This document shows positions 1 through 10,321 of a stretch of DNA of 52,746 nucleotides, piece by piece. The stretch lies in contig LVLI01000523.1 of assembly GCA_001687465.1 (NCBI GenBank), positions 1 to 52,746 of the forward strand, written 5' to 3'. Position 1 is the first letter of the stretch; each line of letters begins with the position of its first letter. A program made the position numbers and the translations under genes. The notes beneath the pieces are model-generated. The model searched no databases and was not told the origin of the DNA. It saw only the letters and a list, made by a program, of their open reading frames with translations. The DNA comes from Halocafeteria seosinensis (taxonomy: Eukaryota > Sar > Bigyra > Bicosoecida).

Positions 1-2
1 GG

Positions 3-24
3 TATATATATATATATATATATA
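3..24. repeat. (TA)11 microsatellite
   Basis: A perfect TA dinucleotide run at the left edge of the window. No gene is visible between it and the first coding exon at 131. Confidence 0.9.
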
Positions 25-130
25 CGGTACTGTCTGTGTACAGTATTAAATGCATATCATGGGTGTGTCATCATGTACGCACTGACGACACAAATGGCGA
101 TAGACTAGTGATACATGCATTCATAGACAG

Positions 131-1386
131 ATGACGACGGCAAGGATCTTCCCCTACCTAGGCCATCCTACACCGGGCAGACTGGTGGTATCAACATCCG
201 TGGTCCTCCTTTTGGTCACCATGAACAGTCTTGCTCACGGACAGGAGGAGAATCGGCACCAGGAGCCGGCCTCCTTCGACGACGAAGAAGATGTCACTAG
301 CAGTAGTGGCACACACAATGAGATTACAGGGTACGTTCGAGAGGCGATCCAGTTGGTCTGGAAAGGACTATACGAACGCCCATTTGTTCGTTCGTGTCCG
401 AGTGCAGAGATGCCCAGGAACCTCAGCCCTCAGCGCAGCCTATACAGCAGACTTGCTCACGAGCCGTCTCCAGGTAGGAAGACAGTCGCCTGGATCTGAT
501 TGATGTACTCTATCTAACATTTCGTTGTTCCCCCAAACAGGGAAGTACTGGAGATCATCATGACGGAATTTGTACCGGTGGCTAGGAAGTACGGAGTCGA
601 CATTGCTTCTGGGTGTCCTGTCAAACCTGAGAATGACTTGTATCGGTGGGAGGTAGGTTTGATCGTCAAAGGGACTTGCTGCTGTATTCCATCCTTTGCT
701 TTGCATTTGTCAAACAGAATGAGCACTTCCAACAGTCCGGAAGCAAGTATAAGTGCACTGCTTGCGGGAAGACATTCAAAACTGACCATTATATAGATTT
801 GCATATGTCGAGGTTTCATGACGATAAAAGGAATAAATCTGGCACATGTTTTGCCGATTATTGTGAGGAACTCAGTTGTACGAATCAACCTTGGCTTCGG
901 TATTATGATAACCCGACGGTGCTGGCAGGCTTGAAAGCGAATTGCACGAGCCTTGTCAAGTCTTGCTTTCCGACTTCTGACCAACCTGTTGTGTGCGAAA
1001 ATGGGAAGTGGTGCCCAAAGTTCCGCCATCATATTGACAAGGATAGAGATGAGGTTGCATCAAATCCGTACGCTGCTCAAACCTTGGAGCTCGCGTATCG
1101 AAAAGCCCAAAGCGATATCATCAATATGTATTGCGAGAGGCATCCATTTGAAGTTTGGACAAAGAGAAAATTTTATTCTATTGCATCGTGGTGGGCTAAG
1201 GTCCTAGGAATTACGCTGGGTGTCATTTTGTTGGTTTCTGGTCTTGTATATCTGCTAGTCCTATTCGTAAGCGATGAAGACTATACGGGCAGCACGCACT
1301 TTTATGAGGAGATGGAGCGGAAGCGTTCGAAAACTCGATACCATCATTCTGCTCCCCGTAAACGAGTCATTAAAAAGCAAGATTGA
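131..1386 (+). CDS. Membrane protein with signal peptide, one C2H2 zinc finger, Cys-rich domain and C-terminal TM helix
   Basis: Four exons (131-330, 408-473, 541-652, 718-1386) join in frame to 348 aa; all three introns are GT-AG, 65-77 nt. A hydrophobic stretch at about residues 17-36 looks like a signal peptide or anchor. Residues 139-160 form a C2H2 finger (C139, C142, H155, H160; C-X2-C-X12-H-X4-H). A Cys-rich segment follows, with a short G-x-C-F-A-D-Y-C motif. A strong TM helix lies at about 282-305, before a basic tail. From memory, a conserved eukaryotic family (plants, animals) has this order: lumenal finger, C-L-A-D-Y-C-type segment, TM. Its function is not known to me. The finger is predicted to face the ER lumen or cell exterior, which argues against a transcription factor. 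The first two exon joins rest on frame logic alone. Confidence 0.75.
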
Positions 1387-1429
1387 GTGAGCAGTATCAA
1401 TGTCACGCCTGAGGAATCCGGAGGTAGTA

Positions 1430-1690
1430 CTAGGTAAGACATGAGGGAGGTACAATGGTGATCCACAGGAATCGCTGCTCCGCGATATTCACCATATAGC
1501 CTACATGGTGTTGCTCGTTGAGTACCGTAGTTTGATAGATATTCGCCTGCTGCTGAAGGTCGAGTTTGTAATTTGGGTAATTGACTTGCACACAACTGCC
1601 GGCTTTGCTCTCGAATTCAGGGAATGTAGTAATAACAGCAGCATTTCCATTCGATCTGGTCTCACACACGTCTCGAAACTGTAAACAGTG
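1430..1690 (-). CDS. Possible 3' exon of an unrecognised minus-strand gene
   Basis: On the minus strand an open frame of about 80 codons follows a candidate acceptor (TTTACAG, ending near 1691) and stops at 1430. Its composition looks protein-like, with evenly spread aromatic and Cys residues. It would end 43 bp from the stop of the plus-strand zinc-finger gene, matching the convergent spacing elsewhere here. I could not find a convincing first exon: a short ATG segment near 1955-1970 encodes a signal-peptide-like stretch but lacks a good donor. No family recognised. It may be a chance open frame. Confidence 0.28.
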   Translation of the reverse strand, partial: HCLQFRDVCETRSNGNAAVITTFPEFESKAGSCVQVNYPNYKLDLQQQANIYQTTVLNEQHHVGYMVNIAEQRFLWITIVPPSCLT

Positions 1691-2035
1691 TGAAAGACGA
1701 GTACGTCTAGACGGCGCGCGTGCATGTGGTACGATTCGTGGTTGAAAATTTGAAATCGGGACCGTGCGGTCCGTGCCGCGTCGCGAGCTTTGCGACCAAC
1801 CGTCGTGAGTAACCGAAGTTCGACCAAGGGGCGTTCTAAATACATGTACACGCAACTATTGTTTGTGTTAGTTATCCACCATTTCAGCAAAACAGCAATA
1901 GTAGGCTCTTATTGTGCCGATGGAAGCATCGTAAATGTCCCCAGAAGAAAAAAACGCGCCATGACCATGGCAGCAGCGTGGATCAATTACTGAGATATTG
2001 TGCATTAAGTCATTTACAGGAGGTGCTAGCGAACC
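1691..2035. other. Non-coding stretch upstream of the 460-aa gene
   Basis: No convincing coding segment. It should hold the promoter of the plus-strand gene starting at 2036. A candidate acceptor (ATTTACAG) about 15 bp before that ATG leaves open a 5'-UTR intron. Confidence 0.4.
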
Positions 2036-3418
2036 ATGGAAACACCCTCTCCCCAGCGCCCGCAAACCTCCAAAGGGTTGGTCAGATCCACCGCCTCAAG
2101 GTATTTTCAGTACCCCAACCGCGTTGTGGTGGATCGCCAGACTCTACACCGGCAACATGGACGCGCGGAAACACCGTCGCTTCGGATGCTGTCGGCTTCC
2201 AGCCCATCAAGTAGTTCAAGTGATGCAGACACCCAAAGTACATTGGACCGACGAGGGGACACTCAAAAGATCGATTTCGCAAGTAGAACAAGAGGAGATC
2301 GGGGAATGGGAAAGCACTTTGGGCTTAGCATTGGGCAGGGTACAAGACTAAACTATCTTGCCGAAATAGGGGTTGGAACAGGGAAAGATCCCAATGAGCT
2401 GCACTTACACCATGTGGAAGATCCTGATATAGATGTACCCACATCTCCACTGAAAGCTGAAGAGATACCAGAAGAAAATCCTGCGAAGTTTGAACCAATA
2501 TATCGTCCTCCGCTTCGGCACGAAGGTATACTCACGGAAGAAGAACGTAACAGACAGGAAACCTTATTCCATTTGTCCCATTATCCAGAAGTGTCACACA
2601 CACAGCAACACGAACAGTCAGAACACATGTTTACGGATAGAAGCGAATCAACTAACAAGAGACCAGCAACGCTAGGAGATATTCCAAGGCCACACACTGG
2701 CTTTAAGAGCAAAAAAGACAAGTTGTTTGAGTCTTTCTTGACAAAGCCCACCTCTCGAAGAGCAGGGACAAACTTCCCAAAAGTAACAAGACCGAAATCT
2801 GCACATTTTGGAAATCCGCCTTCCCCGATTTTACGCACCAGCGGGGCTTGGAAATCCTACGCATGGTGGCCGACATCCTTACACAAAAATGCAGGCACTG
2901 GCGGATGGGGAACTAGTATCGCCGACTTTCGCAAAGCACTGAGTACTGCACACGCTGGTAGGGGAAGTCGCGCATCCGAGCAATCCGAATTGTCGGAAGA
3001 CATGAGCAACACTACTGGCACTTTACAAGAAGCTACCGGAACAAACGAAGAGTTCATTACGTATGTTCCTTCCCCGGTAGACCAAAGAATTGCGGACACA
3101 TTCTTATCCACAAAAGATGAGCTTGCCTCCCACGGTTGCATCCCGGAAGGAAGTGGCGAATGGACCAACACCAAGTATGAGCCGCAATGGTCGGCTCGAC
3201 AGCACATTGTGAGCCCAACAGGACGACGAGTGGCATTCACAGTGGCACCAAAGAATTCTCCTTACGTTTATACGAGACGAGACCGCCAGCACCAGGAAAA
3301 TAAGACGCTAGAGAAAGTGGAAGCACATATGCAAAAATTGCGGCACCTTCGTGTCAAAACTACATATGATTCCGTCTTTCAGTACAGTCAGAAAGGTCGA
3401 TTACAACCTGCGGTTTAG
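2036..3418 (+). CDS. Hypothetical 460-aa protein, single exon
   Basis: An uninterrupted 461-codon frame begins at an ATG in a good context (ACCATGG). The protein is hydrophilic and rich in Ser, Thr, Pro and His, with a Ser run near residue 57-62. It has no signal peptide, TM helix or coiled coil that I can see. A Trp/Tyr-rich patch (A-W-K-S-Y-A-W-W-P) lies near residues 276-284. I do not recognise a family. It looks like a largely disordered protein such as those found on microtubules or at membranes, but that is only a guess. Its last 18 bp overlap, tail to tail, the last codons of the minus-strand gene ending at 3401. Confidence 0.7.
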   Translation: METPSPQRPQTSKGLVRSTASRYFQYPNRVVVDRQTLHRQHGRAETPSLRMLSASSPSSSSSDADTQSTLDRRGDTQKIDFASRTRGDRGMGKHFGLSIGQGTRLNYLAEIGVGTGKDPNELHLHHVEDPDIDVPTSPLKAEEIPEENPAKFEPIYRPPLRHEGILTEEERNRQETLFHLSHYPEVSHTQQHEQSEHMFTDRSESTNKRPATLGDIPRPHTGFKSKKDKLFESFLTKPTSRRAGTNFPKVTRPKSAHFGNPPSPILRTSGAWKSYAWWPTSLHKNAGTGGWGTSIADFRKALSTAHAGRGSRASEQSELSEDMSNTTGTLQEATGTNEEFITYVPSPVDQRIADTFLSTKDELASHGCIPEGSGEWTNTKYEPQWSARQHIVSPTGRRVAFTVAPKNSPYVYTRRDRQHQENKTLEKVEAHMQKLRHLRVKTTYDSVFQYSQKGRLQPAV

Positions 3419-6400
3419 ACGGTTTGCTACGTTTAGGGACTTCTTCGGCATTCGCTTCAAAGGTTCTGTCAAGCCATGAACTTTTCTGTCCTCTGTTTCC
3501 TGCATCGATTCCTCATTAGCGCACACAACATCGGTGGGAAGTATAGCACAACAGGAGGATTTACCACCACCTGTTAATGTAGTACCATCTGGGGTGGCAA
3601 TCATCGTTTGTTCGCGGCGTTGAAGGACTGTCCCGCTCTCTATCTGCTCTGAAGCAAGTCGGAGCCTGTGGGCAACAACAGGAGGCGGCTCACTGCAAAC
3701 GCCTTTCAACAGTGATGCCACCGATGTAAAAGAATTCCTCCTTTCGTTTTGAGACACCCCAATTCCAAAATCGATCATCGCGTCTATAGAGCCGTTTTCT
3801 TCTTCTCTAAAGCTCGATATCCAGTTTGAGCTATAAACACGAGCCTGCTGAAGTTCGCCTCTTCCTCTTGCAGAATCTACACCCTCGTGAGCATGCTCTG
3901 TCATCTTAAAGATACCTCCCACTCCAAGGGAATCCCCTTTTTCTTCGGAAGTAGCCGTAGCTGAGCCAACGCCATCAATCTCTTCCAGTTCTGGACAAAT
4001 GAGCTCTTCAGAATCAAAGCCCAGTGAGCTCAGCTGCAGGTGGTGCCGCGAGTACCCTAAGTGCGTGGTTAGCATCGCCACCGCACGGAAGATTCTGGCG
4101 ATCTTTGTATGAAGAGCTTCACGGACCTTATGCCAATGAAGTACACCGAACCTGTTTCAATAAGGGCACAAACGTTATGCAATCTAGGGCCAACATTGAA
4201 CGGTTGATAATACATACTTTGCTACAGCTTCTACAAACTCTCCTGAGGAGAGGAATTCGGATCTGGTAGTTTTCCCAAACACCGATACATCAAAGTGTTC
4301 ATCTCTTTGGGGAAAACCAAATACCTCTTTGAGAAGGCTAGTATTGGATGATTGACTTCGACCCTTCATTCCTCCAGAGGAAAGGCTATCCATCGGGAGG
4401 AGTCCAGCATGATAAAACACGGTGCTGAAACTATCAAAGTCCATCAGACCGTCTTTTAGTTTCCTACGCTGTGAGTCCATCGGGTAGCATATTTCATAAC
4501 TGCGTACGCGTAGAAATTTTCTACATGCATATATGGAGGACGTACCTTTTCGCCATCAGTGTGCTGCCTGTAGAATTCAAAGACTATCCGAAGTGCTTCC
4601 CTGTACTGCCGCACGACCTTATTCTTCACATGCTGTTGAAACGAAAGACCAACTATGAACCGACAACGAGGGAAAATATTGAATAACAAACCCCGCCAGC
4701 GTACCACTGTTTCAAGGAGCTCTCGAACTTCCCCTGAGGTAACAGTTCTTTCCATAGGAAGAATGCATTCATCCAAGAAACGCTTCAAACAGTCCGAGCA
4801 CGACCAATTCGCCCCGTTCCGATGTTTTACTGATATGAAAAATTAAATAAATTTGAGGTCCAACAATAAAGATTTCACATGTTACTGCAATTTCGTACGT
4901 ACAGTGGCCATATTTATATCTGGCAAAAAGAAGTAGAGCCTGGATAAACTCAAACACGTAAAGGCACTTGGGGATTCCGGGTATCGCTTCAGTCCCTTCC
5001 GACCTGTAACTTCAGCACAGAGTGAAACGGAAGCGATAACCCTGTTACAGGTGCCACGTACTCCAGCGGTTTGATAAATATTTGCCAAATGACTGACTCT
5101 CCTGCATTCTTGGAAATCTGGGCTACATCTAGAAAATGCTGAAACTCATTCCACCGCATTGCTTGAAGATCCAGTTTTCGCCCGCCAGCATAACGATAGA
5201 ATATGCGGGTTAACGCTGCGAACCCGAACAAATAATGCAGAGGCCTACGCGCCAGTAAAACGCAAACTTACAGAGAAAATTAGTGATGATGAAACGCTTA
5301 GTTTCTTGAGCCTCTTCGCGCAAGTTCGTAACTCTGTCCAAACGGAAAACACTCCAATCAGCTTTCATCGCTCTCTCCATCTGCATCTCGGTTGTTGAGT
5401 CAGTCACTTCGCGCTGGGTGGGACAATTCAATAGTCCACGCTACGTACGGCTATTTCATCTTCGGTGTTTTCCACTGTTATGAGGTTGAGAAGTCTCTCC
5501 ACCTTCTGTTTGGTGGCTTTCTGGTAACTCACGAGTGTATCTTTAGCACGATTCTGTGGAGCATATCCCAGTGTGGTACAAGGCCACATACGATGCACCC
5601 CCGAAGAGGGCTTACCTTTAGGTCCCGGACAAATCGATCCCTCAGCGCTTCTGCCCGCCTTTGACCCTCGTCAGAAAAATTGTGGGCCAGAGCACTCCAC
5701 AGTGTCTGGTTCCTAGAGTTGTCGGGTTCCAGGGTTTCCTCGACATCAAGCTCTACATCTAGCACCATCAAATCTTGGCACCCACTATGCTGGTAGGCGT
5801 CACTCTTACTCCGCTCAGCTAAATACTTCATCACATCTTTGATTTTCAAAGCAGGGCCTACCATGTCGTTCGAAAACGTCTGAAACCATGGACCAGTCTG
5901 TATGCAGGACACCTATAATCCGAAGCAGGATACTTACGGAAGTCAGTCTGTGGCGCACACATTTTGGTTTCAGATAGCCATCCTTGATTTCACCTTTCTC
6001 CAAACGATTTGCGTAACTTTTTTCATTGGTTTTTGATGTCCCGTTTGCTTGATCCCTCCGGTTTCTGTACTTCTCCAACAACCCCAGTCTTTGCTGTGAA
6101 GACTGTTGGTCTTTGTTTGTACCTCTGTTTTTCTGCTTCTTCATATACATATCCGTCGCTACATTAGCCAGCCACTTGATATCTTGTTCTCCATTTCCAC
6201 AAGGGACCTTGAACATCTCTCCGCGTACCGCCACCCGAGTGTGCAAGTTGCTGGCTTCCCCCGTTGAAGCGTCATGCTTTGGAGAATCGGTCGTTTGATT
6301 TCTTCCTTTCTTTGGACTCGGAGACCGTTTTCCTTTTCCCTTCGTTCCCTTACGAGTAGGGCTATCTTTGCTGATGAGAGACGGACGAGAGGACGCAGAT

Positions 6401-6600
6401 TCTGTAGCATCTTCCGTAAGGCGATTCCCTGTGCCACGGTGCCCTGTTTTCTCTTCCGAATCGAGCTTTTCATCTTCCTTCTCTCCTTCATGGTCACTAG
6501 GAATGTCATCCAGAGCACCTGGGTCAAGCCCCATCTTCTTCATGGCATCCTCCATTTCCTCCGATGACCGGGAATCGTATGCAGCACCCGAAGTCGACAT
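3401..6600 (-). CDS. Nine-exon 908-aa protein with acidic N-terminus and helical, EF-hand/TPPP-like repeats
   Basis: Minus-strand exons 6600-5938, 5897-5616, 5553-5449, 5413-5272, 5215-5004, 4939-4903, 4829-4546, 4468-4218 and 4151-3401 join in frame to 2,727 nt. The first third is acidic and low complexity. Exons 5-9 hold repeated patterns of the type L-x-x-I-F-x-x-Y ... M-x-x-x-x-F-x-x-F-L, which resemble degenerate EF-hand or TPPP-like units often found in ciliary proteins. This assignment is weak, and no canonical calcium loop is visible. Introns 1 and 3 are only 40 and 35 nt. Exon 6 is only 37 nt. A CT/GA microsatellite sits just upstream of the ATG. The last 18 bp overlap the converging gene. 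Exon joins 5-9 are the least certain part. Confidence 0.65.
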
Positions 6601-6604
6601 CGTA

Positions 6605-6621
6605 CTCTCTCTCTCTCTCTC
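6605..6621. repeat. CT/GA microsatellite in the 5' UTR of the minus-strand gene
   Basis: An alternating CT run on the plus strand, read as GA on the transcript, ends 4 bp before the ATG at 6600. It could affect transcription or translation start; this is not testable from sequence alone. Confidence 0.8.
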
Positions 6622-6918
6622 CCAAGAGCGCTTTATCTGAAGCTTTCGGGAATCCAAGATACACACCGTCTTCCCGATAGGAAGGGCGAAACAAAACGTA
6701 AATAGTTTTGAATTGAATAGAGCATACTTCATGCACTAACGGCTTGAACGCCGATTCGGTTTTTGAGATTGTAACGCGACAATCTTTTCTCATCCTTTGT
6801 CCCCTCGCTCAGAATTTCACCGCTGCTCTAGAGGCGATAGTTTGTCCATTCTTGTGACTGGCCAGTAGCTTATTCCGTTCAAATCGTAGAGGAGATCTCA
6901 TGGTGAGCGCGGTAGCTC
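6622..6918. promoter_or_regulatory. Shared divergent promoter region
   Basis: About 300 bp separate the minus-strand 908-aa gene from the plus-strand OST3/6 gene. No coding segment is seen, so both promoters must lie here. No TATA box or other named element is clear. Confidence 0.4.
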
Positions 6919-8240
6919 ATGAGGACAGTAATGAAATTCGAGACATTCCTCCTCGTGCCCTTACTCTTGTCGCCATGGTTGGTGGATGCCGTCAAGGTAA
7001 GTGAATGGTTACTACATAGGGAAAACAGTAATGTGAGGTGCATTCACGGCATGTACTCCCACCTGCTGATACAGGCTGTGGGTGCGCGCAGTCGGCTGCA
7101 GAATCTGGCTCAACAGTTCCAGGGAGCGCCCATCCCTTTCCATGATTCCAATTTTACGGAGGTTGTGGATGAGGATGCGACGGGTCAATACGATACAGCG
7201 GTAGTATTCACAGTGGGAGATACTTCGAGGTGAGACTCAGTTCTCGTACTTTGAGAGACGTACGGGTCAGGGCAAGTGTGGGTTTCCATGCATTGCAGAT
7301 ACCAATGTGGCATTTGTCCTGAAGCGGTTCTGCACTTTACTCTAGCGAGCAGGTCATACTCGATTGACATACCTTATGAACAGCAAGACTTGTTCTTTGG
7401 TATTTCCACCATAGAAAGCGCGCCGTGGATATTCCAGAAGGTAAGTGATTTGTATGCACCCGAGTGAATTCCGGTTCCATCAGATTGAGGCCGGTAGACG
7501 CGCAGAAGGAAATCAACGCTGTCCCATTCGTAGTCTACTACCCAACGAAGTCAGGTGGAGAATCTAAAATGATAGAAATGGGAGACCCAAATGGATTTTC
7601 TGCAAGGACGCTTCTTGACTACTTTGGAAGACAACATGTCCGTGTGTATCCGAATCCCGCGCGCTTTATGCCACTAGGTACCTTCGCCACGCTCATTATG
7701 GCTATATTAGCGTCAGTGATATCTGCGAAACCGCATCTCGTAAAGTTTTGGAAAAATCACTCGTTTTGGTATCTTGGTAGTTTGGCCATGTACGGCTGTG
7801 CTATTAGTGGAGTTATCAGCTGCATCATACGCGGAGTACCATGGACAACGTTTGACTCCAACGGAAGGGTATCTCCTTTTTCGGATCAATCGGGTTCCCA
7901 GACAATAGTTGAAGGGATTTTCATGGCGTCATTATTGTTTGCCTCTGCATTTGCAATTATTATGTTGCACAAGATTGCTGTGAATCGAGGAAATAGTGAT
8001 TTGCTGAAGGTTGTTGGCTGTGCAGTTTGCATGGGGTTGTTTGCTGCAGTTTTTACAAATTATGTGAAGATATTCCAAAAGAAGCAAGGTTGGGTATCAT
8101 TTGGAGATATGATTCCTGCGGAAGTTTATGCAATAATGCGGCTCTTGCATTCCAAGATTTCCGGGATTATTTTCCGCTACACAGGGATACAGATCCCCTA
8201 CTCGCTATACTCCAGCATGTTGGGCTTGAAAAATTATTGA
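6919..8240 (+). CDS. Oligosaccharyltransferase subunit, OST3/OST6 (TUSC3/MAGT1) family
   Basis: Four exons (6919-6996, 7075-7229, 7299-7440, 7506-8240) give 369 aa. A signal peptide spans about residues 1-25. A lumenal thioredoxin-like domain follows, with a CXXC at residues 81-84 (C-G-I-C) and a later A-P-W-I-F-Q segment typical of the fold. The C-terminal half has four TM helices, starting with the Y-P-N-P-A-R-F stretch. In the family this subunit forms transient disulfides with nascent chains so that STT3 can glycosylate N-x-S/T sites at the ER membrane. The acceptor for exon 4 was chosen at 7505 because the nearer AG at 7483 breaks the frame. Length and order are normal for the family. 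Confidence 0.9.
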
Positions 8241-8508
8241 GCTACATAATGGTTTGTCTAACACTACGTGTTTATATTTTGGGGGGNGATAATATATCGG
8301 TACATGTATTTATAAATTGTCGAACTCATCTGAAGGCAATGCAATGTGTCGCGAGGGATCTACCCTCCACCCGGTGTAACGCATAAGTTTGTCAATAGGC
8401 GTGGGACACCATCCATGGATCGCAAACAGTGCCCTAATAGTATATGGGTATCTGTAGCAAAGAACTTCCTATGTAGTAACAGCATTCTAGATCCCACTAA
8501 TACCCGAC
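8241..8508. other. Convergent intergenic gap with an ambiguous base
   Basis: Space between the ends of the OST3/6 and SDR genes. A run of six G is followed by the single N of the window (8287), so the length of this homopolymer is uncertain. No other feature seen. Confidence 0.6.
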
Positions 8509-9512
8509 TTACACATAGGATGAATCTCCACTTTCAATCCCATAAATGACACCCCTTGCGGCTTTTTCTTCAGTCATACTCTTGAACATATTGGCAATCT
8601 TAGGAAGACGCGTGGCAGAACCTGGATTATTCTTCCAGTATGTGCTGCTAACTTCTCCCAATATTACTTCTTGAACAAGAATATTGGTAGACCATAAATC
8701 AGCGGCCAGCGCCTTGGAAAGACCACACAGAGCATATCGCATACTGCACCGAAGACAGAAGGGAACCATTCCAACCGACAGTGATTCAAATGAACCCCCT
8801 CTCAACTCACGTGGTATACATTGTCGATCCAGGTATCGGGGAACGAGATGCCGGAGACTGGACATTTACGATCTGTCCTCTATTACGCCGAATCATGCCC
8901 GGTAGGAATGCTCTGGTGACAAAGACAGCAGCCAGCAGTGGAGCATCCAACGTCGACCAGATTTCACCAACATTCATCTCGAACAAGCTCTTCCACTGCC
9001 CTGAACCAGCACAGTTGACTACAATGTCTGGAGTCCCATGGACTGACGTGATGTGCTCACTAACTGAGCGCACTGCAGTGGACGACACCAAAGCGGATTA
9101 ACAATTAACCTAAGTAACTGGGACGTGTGTGGGACGCACCTTGCTCAGGATCAGCACAATCAACACGGTACGCAGTTGCTCGTTCCCCATACTTGTGATT
9201 GATCTCCAGAGCCACTCTTTGTATTTTTTCTTCGTTCCGTGCCATTAGCACCACTTGTGCTCCACGCGCAGCTAGGAGATGGGCCAAGGCTGCTCCAATG
9301 CCTTGGCTCGATCCAGTTACCACCACTAACGATCCCTCAATATTGACAGCACGATACCGCCTCCACAGTCTTACAGCAAGATATGCAGCAGCACTGCCTG
9401 ATGCTAAACCAAGAACGAGCGGGTTCTTGCATTCTGTGGGAAGTCGCTTCTGAATACAATCGATGCCGGTGGAAAGACGAGAGATAAGCCGCTCCCGGAT
9501 CGTGGAAGTCAT
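8509..9512 (-). CDS. Membrane-anchored short-chain dehydrogenase/reductase-like protein with altered active site
   Basis: Exons 9512-9140, 9072-8811 and 8743-8509 give 289 aa. An N-terminal hydrophobic segment (about residues 31-48) precedes a Rossmann fold with the cofactor motif T-G-S-S-Q-G-I-G at 66-73 and an N-C-A-G motif (NNAG-like). The catalytic Ser position is kept (S197), as is Tyr (Y210), but the usual Y-x-x-x-K reads Y-T-T-M-R (R214). The catalytic Asn in the D-x-N-L-L-G-type segment is Pro (D-A-P-L-L-A). The layout resembles 3-ketodihydrosphingosine reductase and related ER SDRs, but I cannot assign a substrate. The Y/R pair spans the intron 2 splice join; the join is a good GTGAG/GCAG pair. 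It may be a pseudoenzyme. Confidence 0.8.
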
Positions 9513-9630
9513 TTTGCTTTCAGTCACAGCAAGCCACCAGTCGCGTAAGTACGTTTATAGATGCATACCACCCATAGCAAAAAATAACCCCTGAAAACGA
9601 CGAATGTATAGTGAGGAAAAACCCGAAAAA

Positions 9631-9644
9631 AGAAGAAAAAAAAG
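9631..9644 (-). terminator. Pol III terminator of tRNA-Met
   Basis: On the minus strand a run of eight T follows the tRNA directly, as expected for RNA polymerase III termination. Confidence 0.75.
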
Positions 9645-9716
9645 TTGCGACTCGCGGTTTCGATCCGCGGACCTTGAGGTTATGAGCCTCACGATCTTCC
9701 TCTGATCTAAGTCGCA
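9645..9716 (-). tRNA. tRNA-Met (CAT), elongator type
   Basis: Read on the minus strand this 72-nt sequence folds into a full cloverleaf. The acceptor is TGCGACT/AGTCGCA with discriminator A; the D stem is GATC/GATC; the anticodon stem is TGAGG/CCTCA with loop CTCATAA (anticodon CAT); the T stem is CGCGG/CCGCG with loop ATCGAAA. The anticodon stem lacks the three G:C pairs typical of initiator tRNA, so it is read as elongator. No intron and no encoded CCA. Confidence 0.93.
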
Positions 9717-10321
9717 GCAGTTCTGGAAGAAAAAGGAGAACCGAGTTAATACCTATAATGCTTCGAACACATCCGGAACTTTGGACATTCCAACCGAGCC
9801 ACACTGGTCGAGAAATACCATGTCGCTTAAAGTCGGGATGATTCGGAGCAAATATGGCAAATGTGTTAGAACTCAATAAAATTTGGGGTTTCGCATGGTG
9901 AGGTTGGTTCCAAAGATTGGGACTTTTACGTACGCTCGTCCACGTCACAATGTTAACACATTGTGGATCAGACGTGTCGGCATATTGGAGCAGTCAGTTG
10001 AACACTTCATCGCCCCGACGTTGCCTCCCTGTCTGCAAGGACGTGAAGTCGCGGGGGTCAACGACTTCCCGGATGAGCGAAGCAAGACGCGGCGCTTGGC
10101 CACTTCACTTGAACGCACGATTCCGCAAACTGGGAAATCTCCGTCTACACTAAAGGTACGACCGGGCGCCCACCTGGGCTTTAGATGGGGGCATCCTTGG
10201 ATAGAGTTTGGTCTACTTCGACATCATTCAAGGGTAGATTTGAAGAAACAAATCCATTGGAGGTGTGTTAATAAGATTTTAGACTTAAATATCTCCTCGG
10301 TAGCCTTCATTGCTAAAGAAA
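9717..10321. other. Intergenic region between tRNA-Met and the small TIM gene
   Basis: An open frame crosses much of this stretch but shows no motif or convincing splice structure. I see no supported gene. It must include the promoter of the gene starting at 10322. Confidence 0.4.

Noticed and set aside
7441-7483. Nearer acceptor for the last intron of the OST3/6 gene
   Set aside because: Using the AG at 7483 gives a 43-nt intron and a frame that hits a stop; the AG at 7505 gives a 65-nt intron and the conserved continuation.
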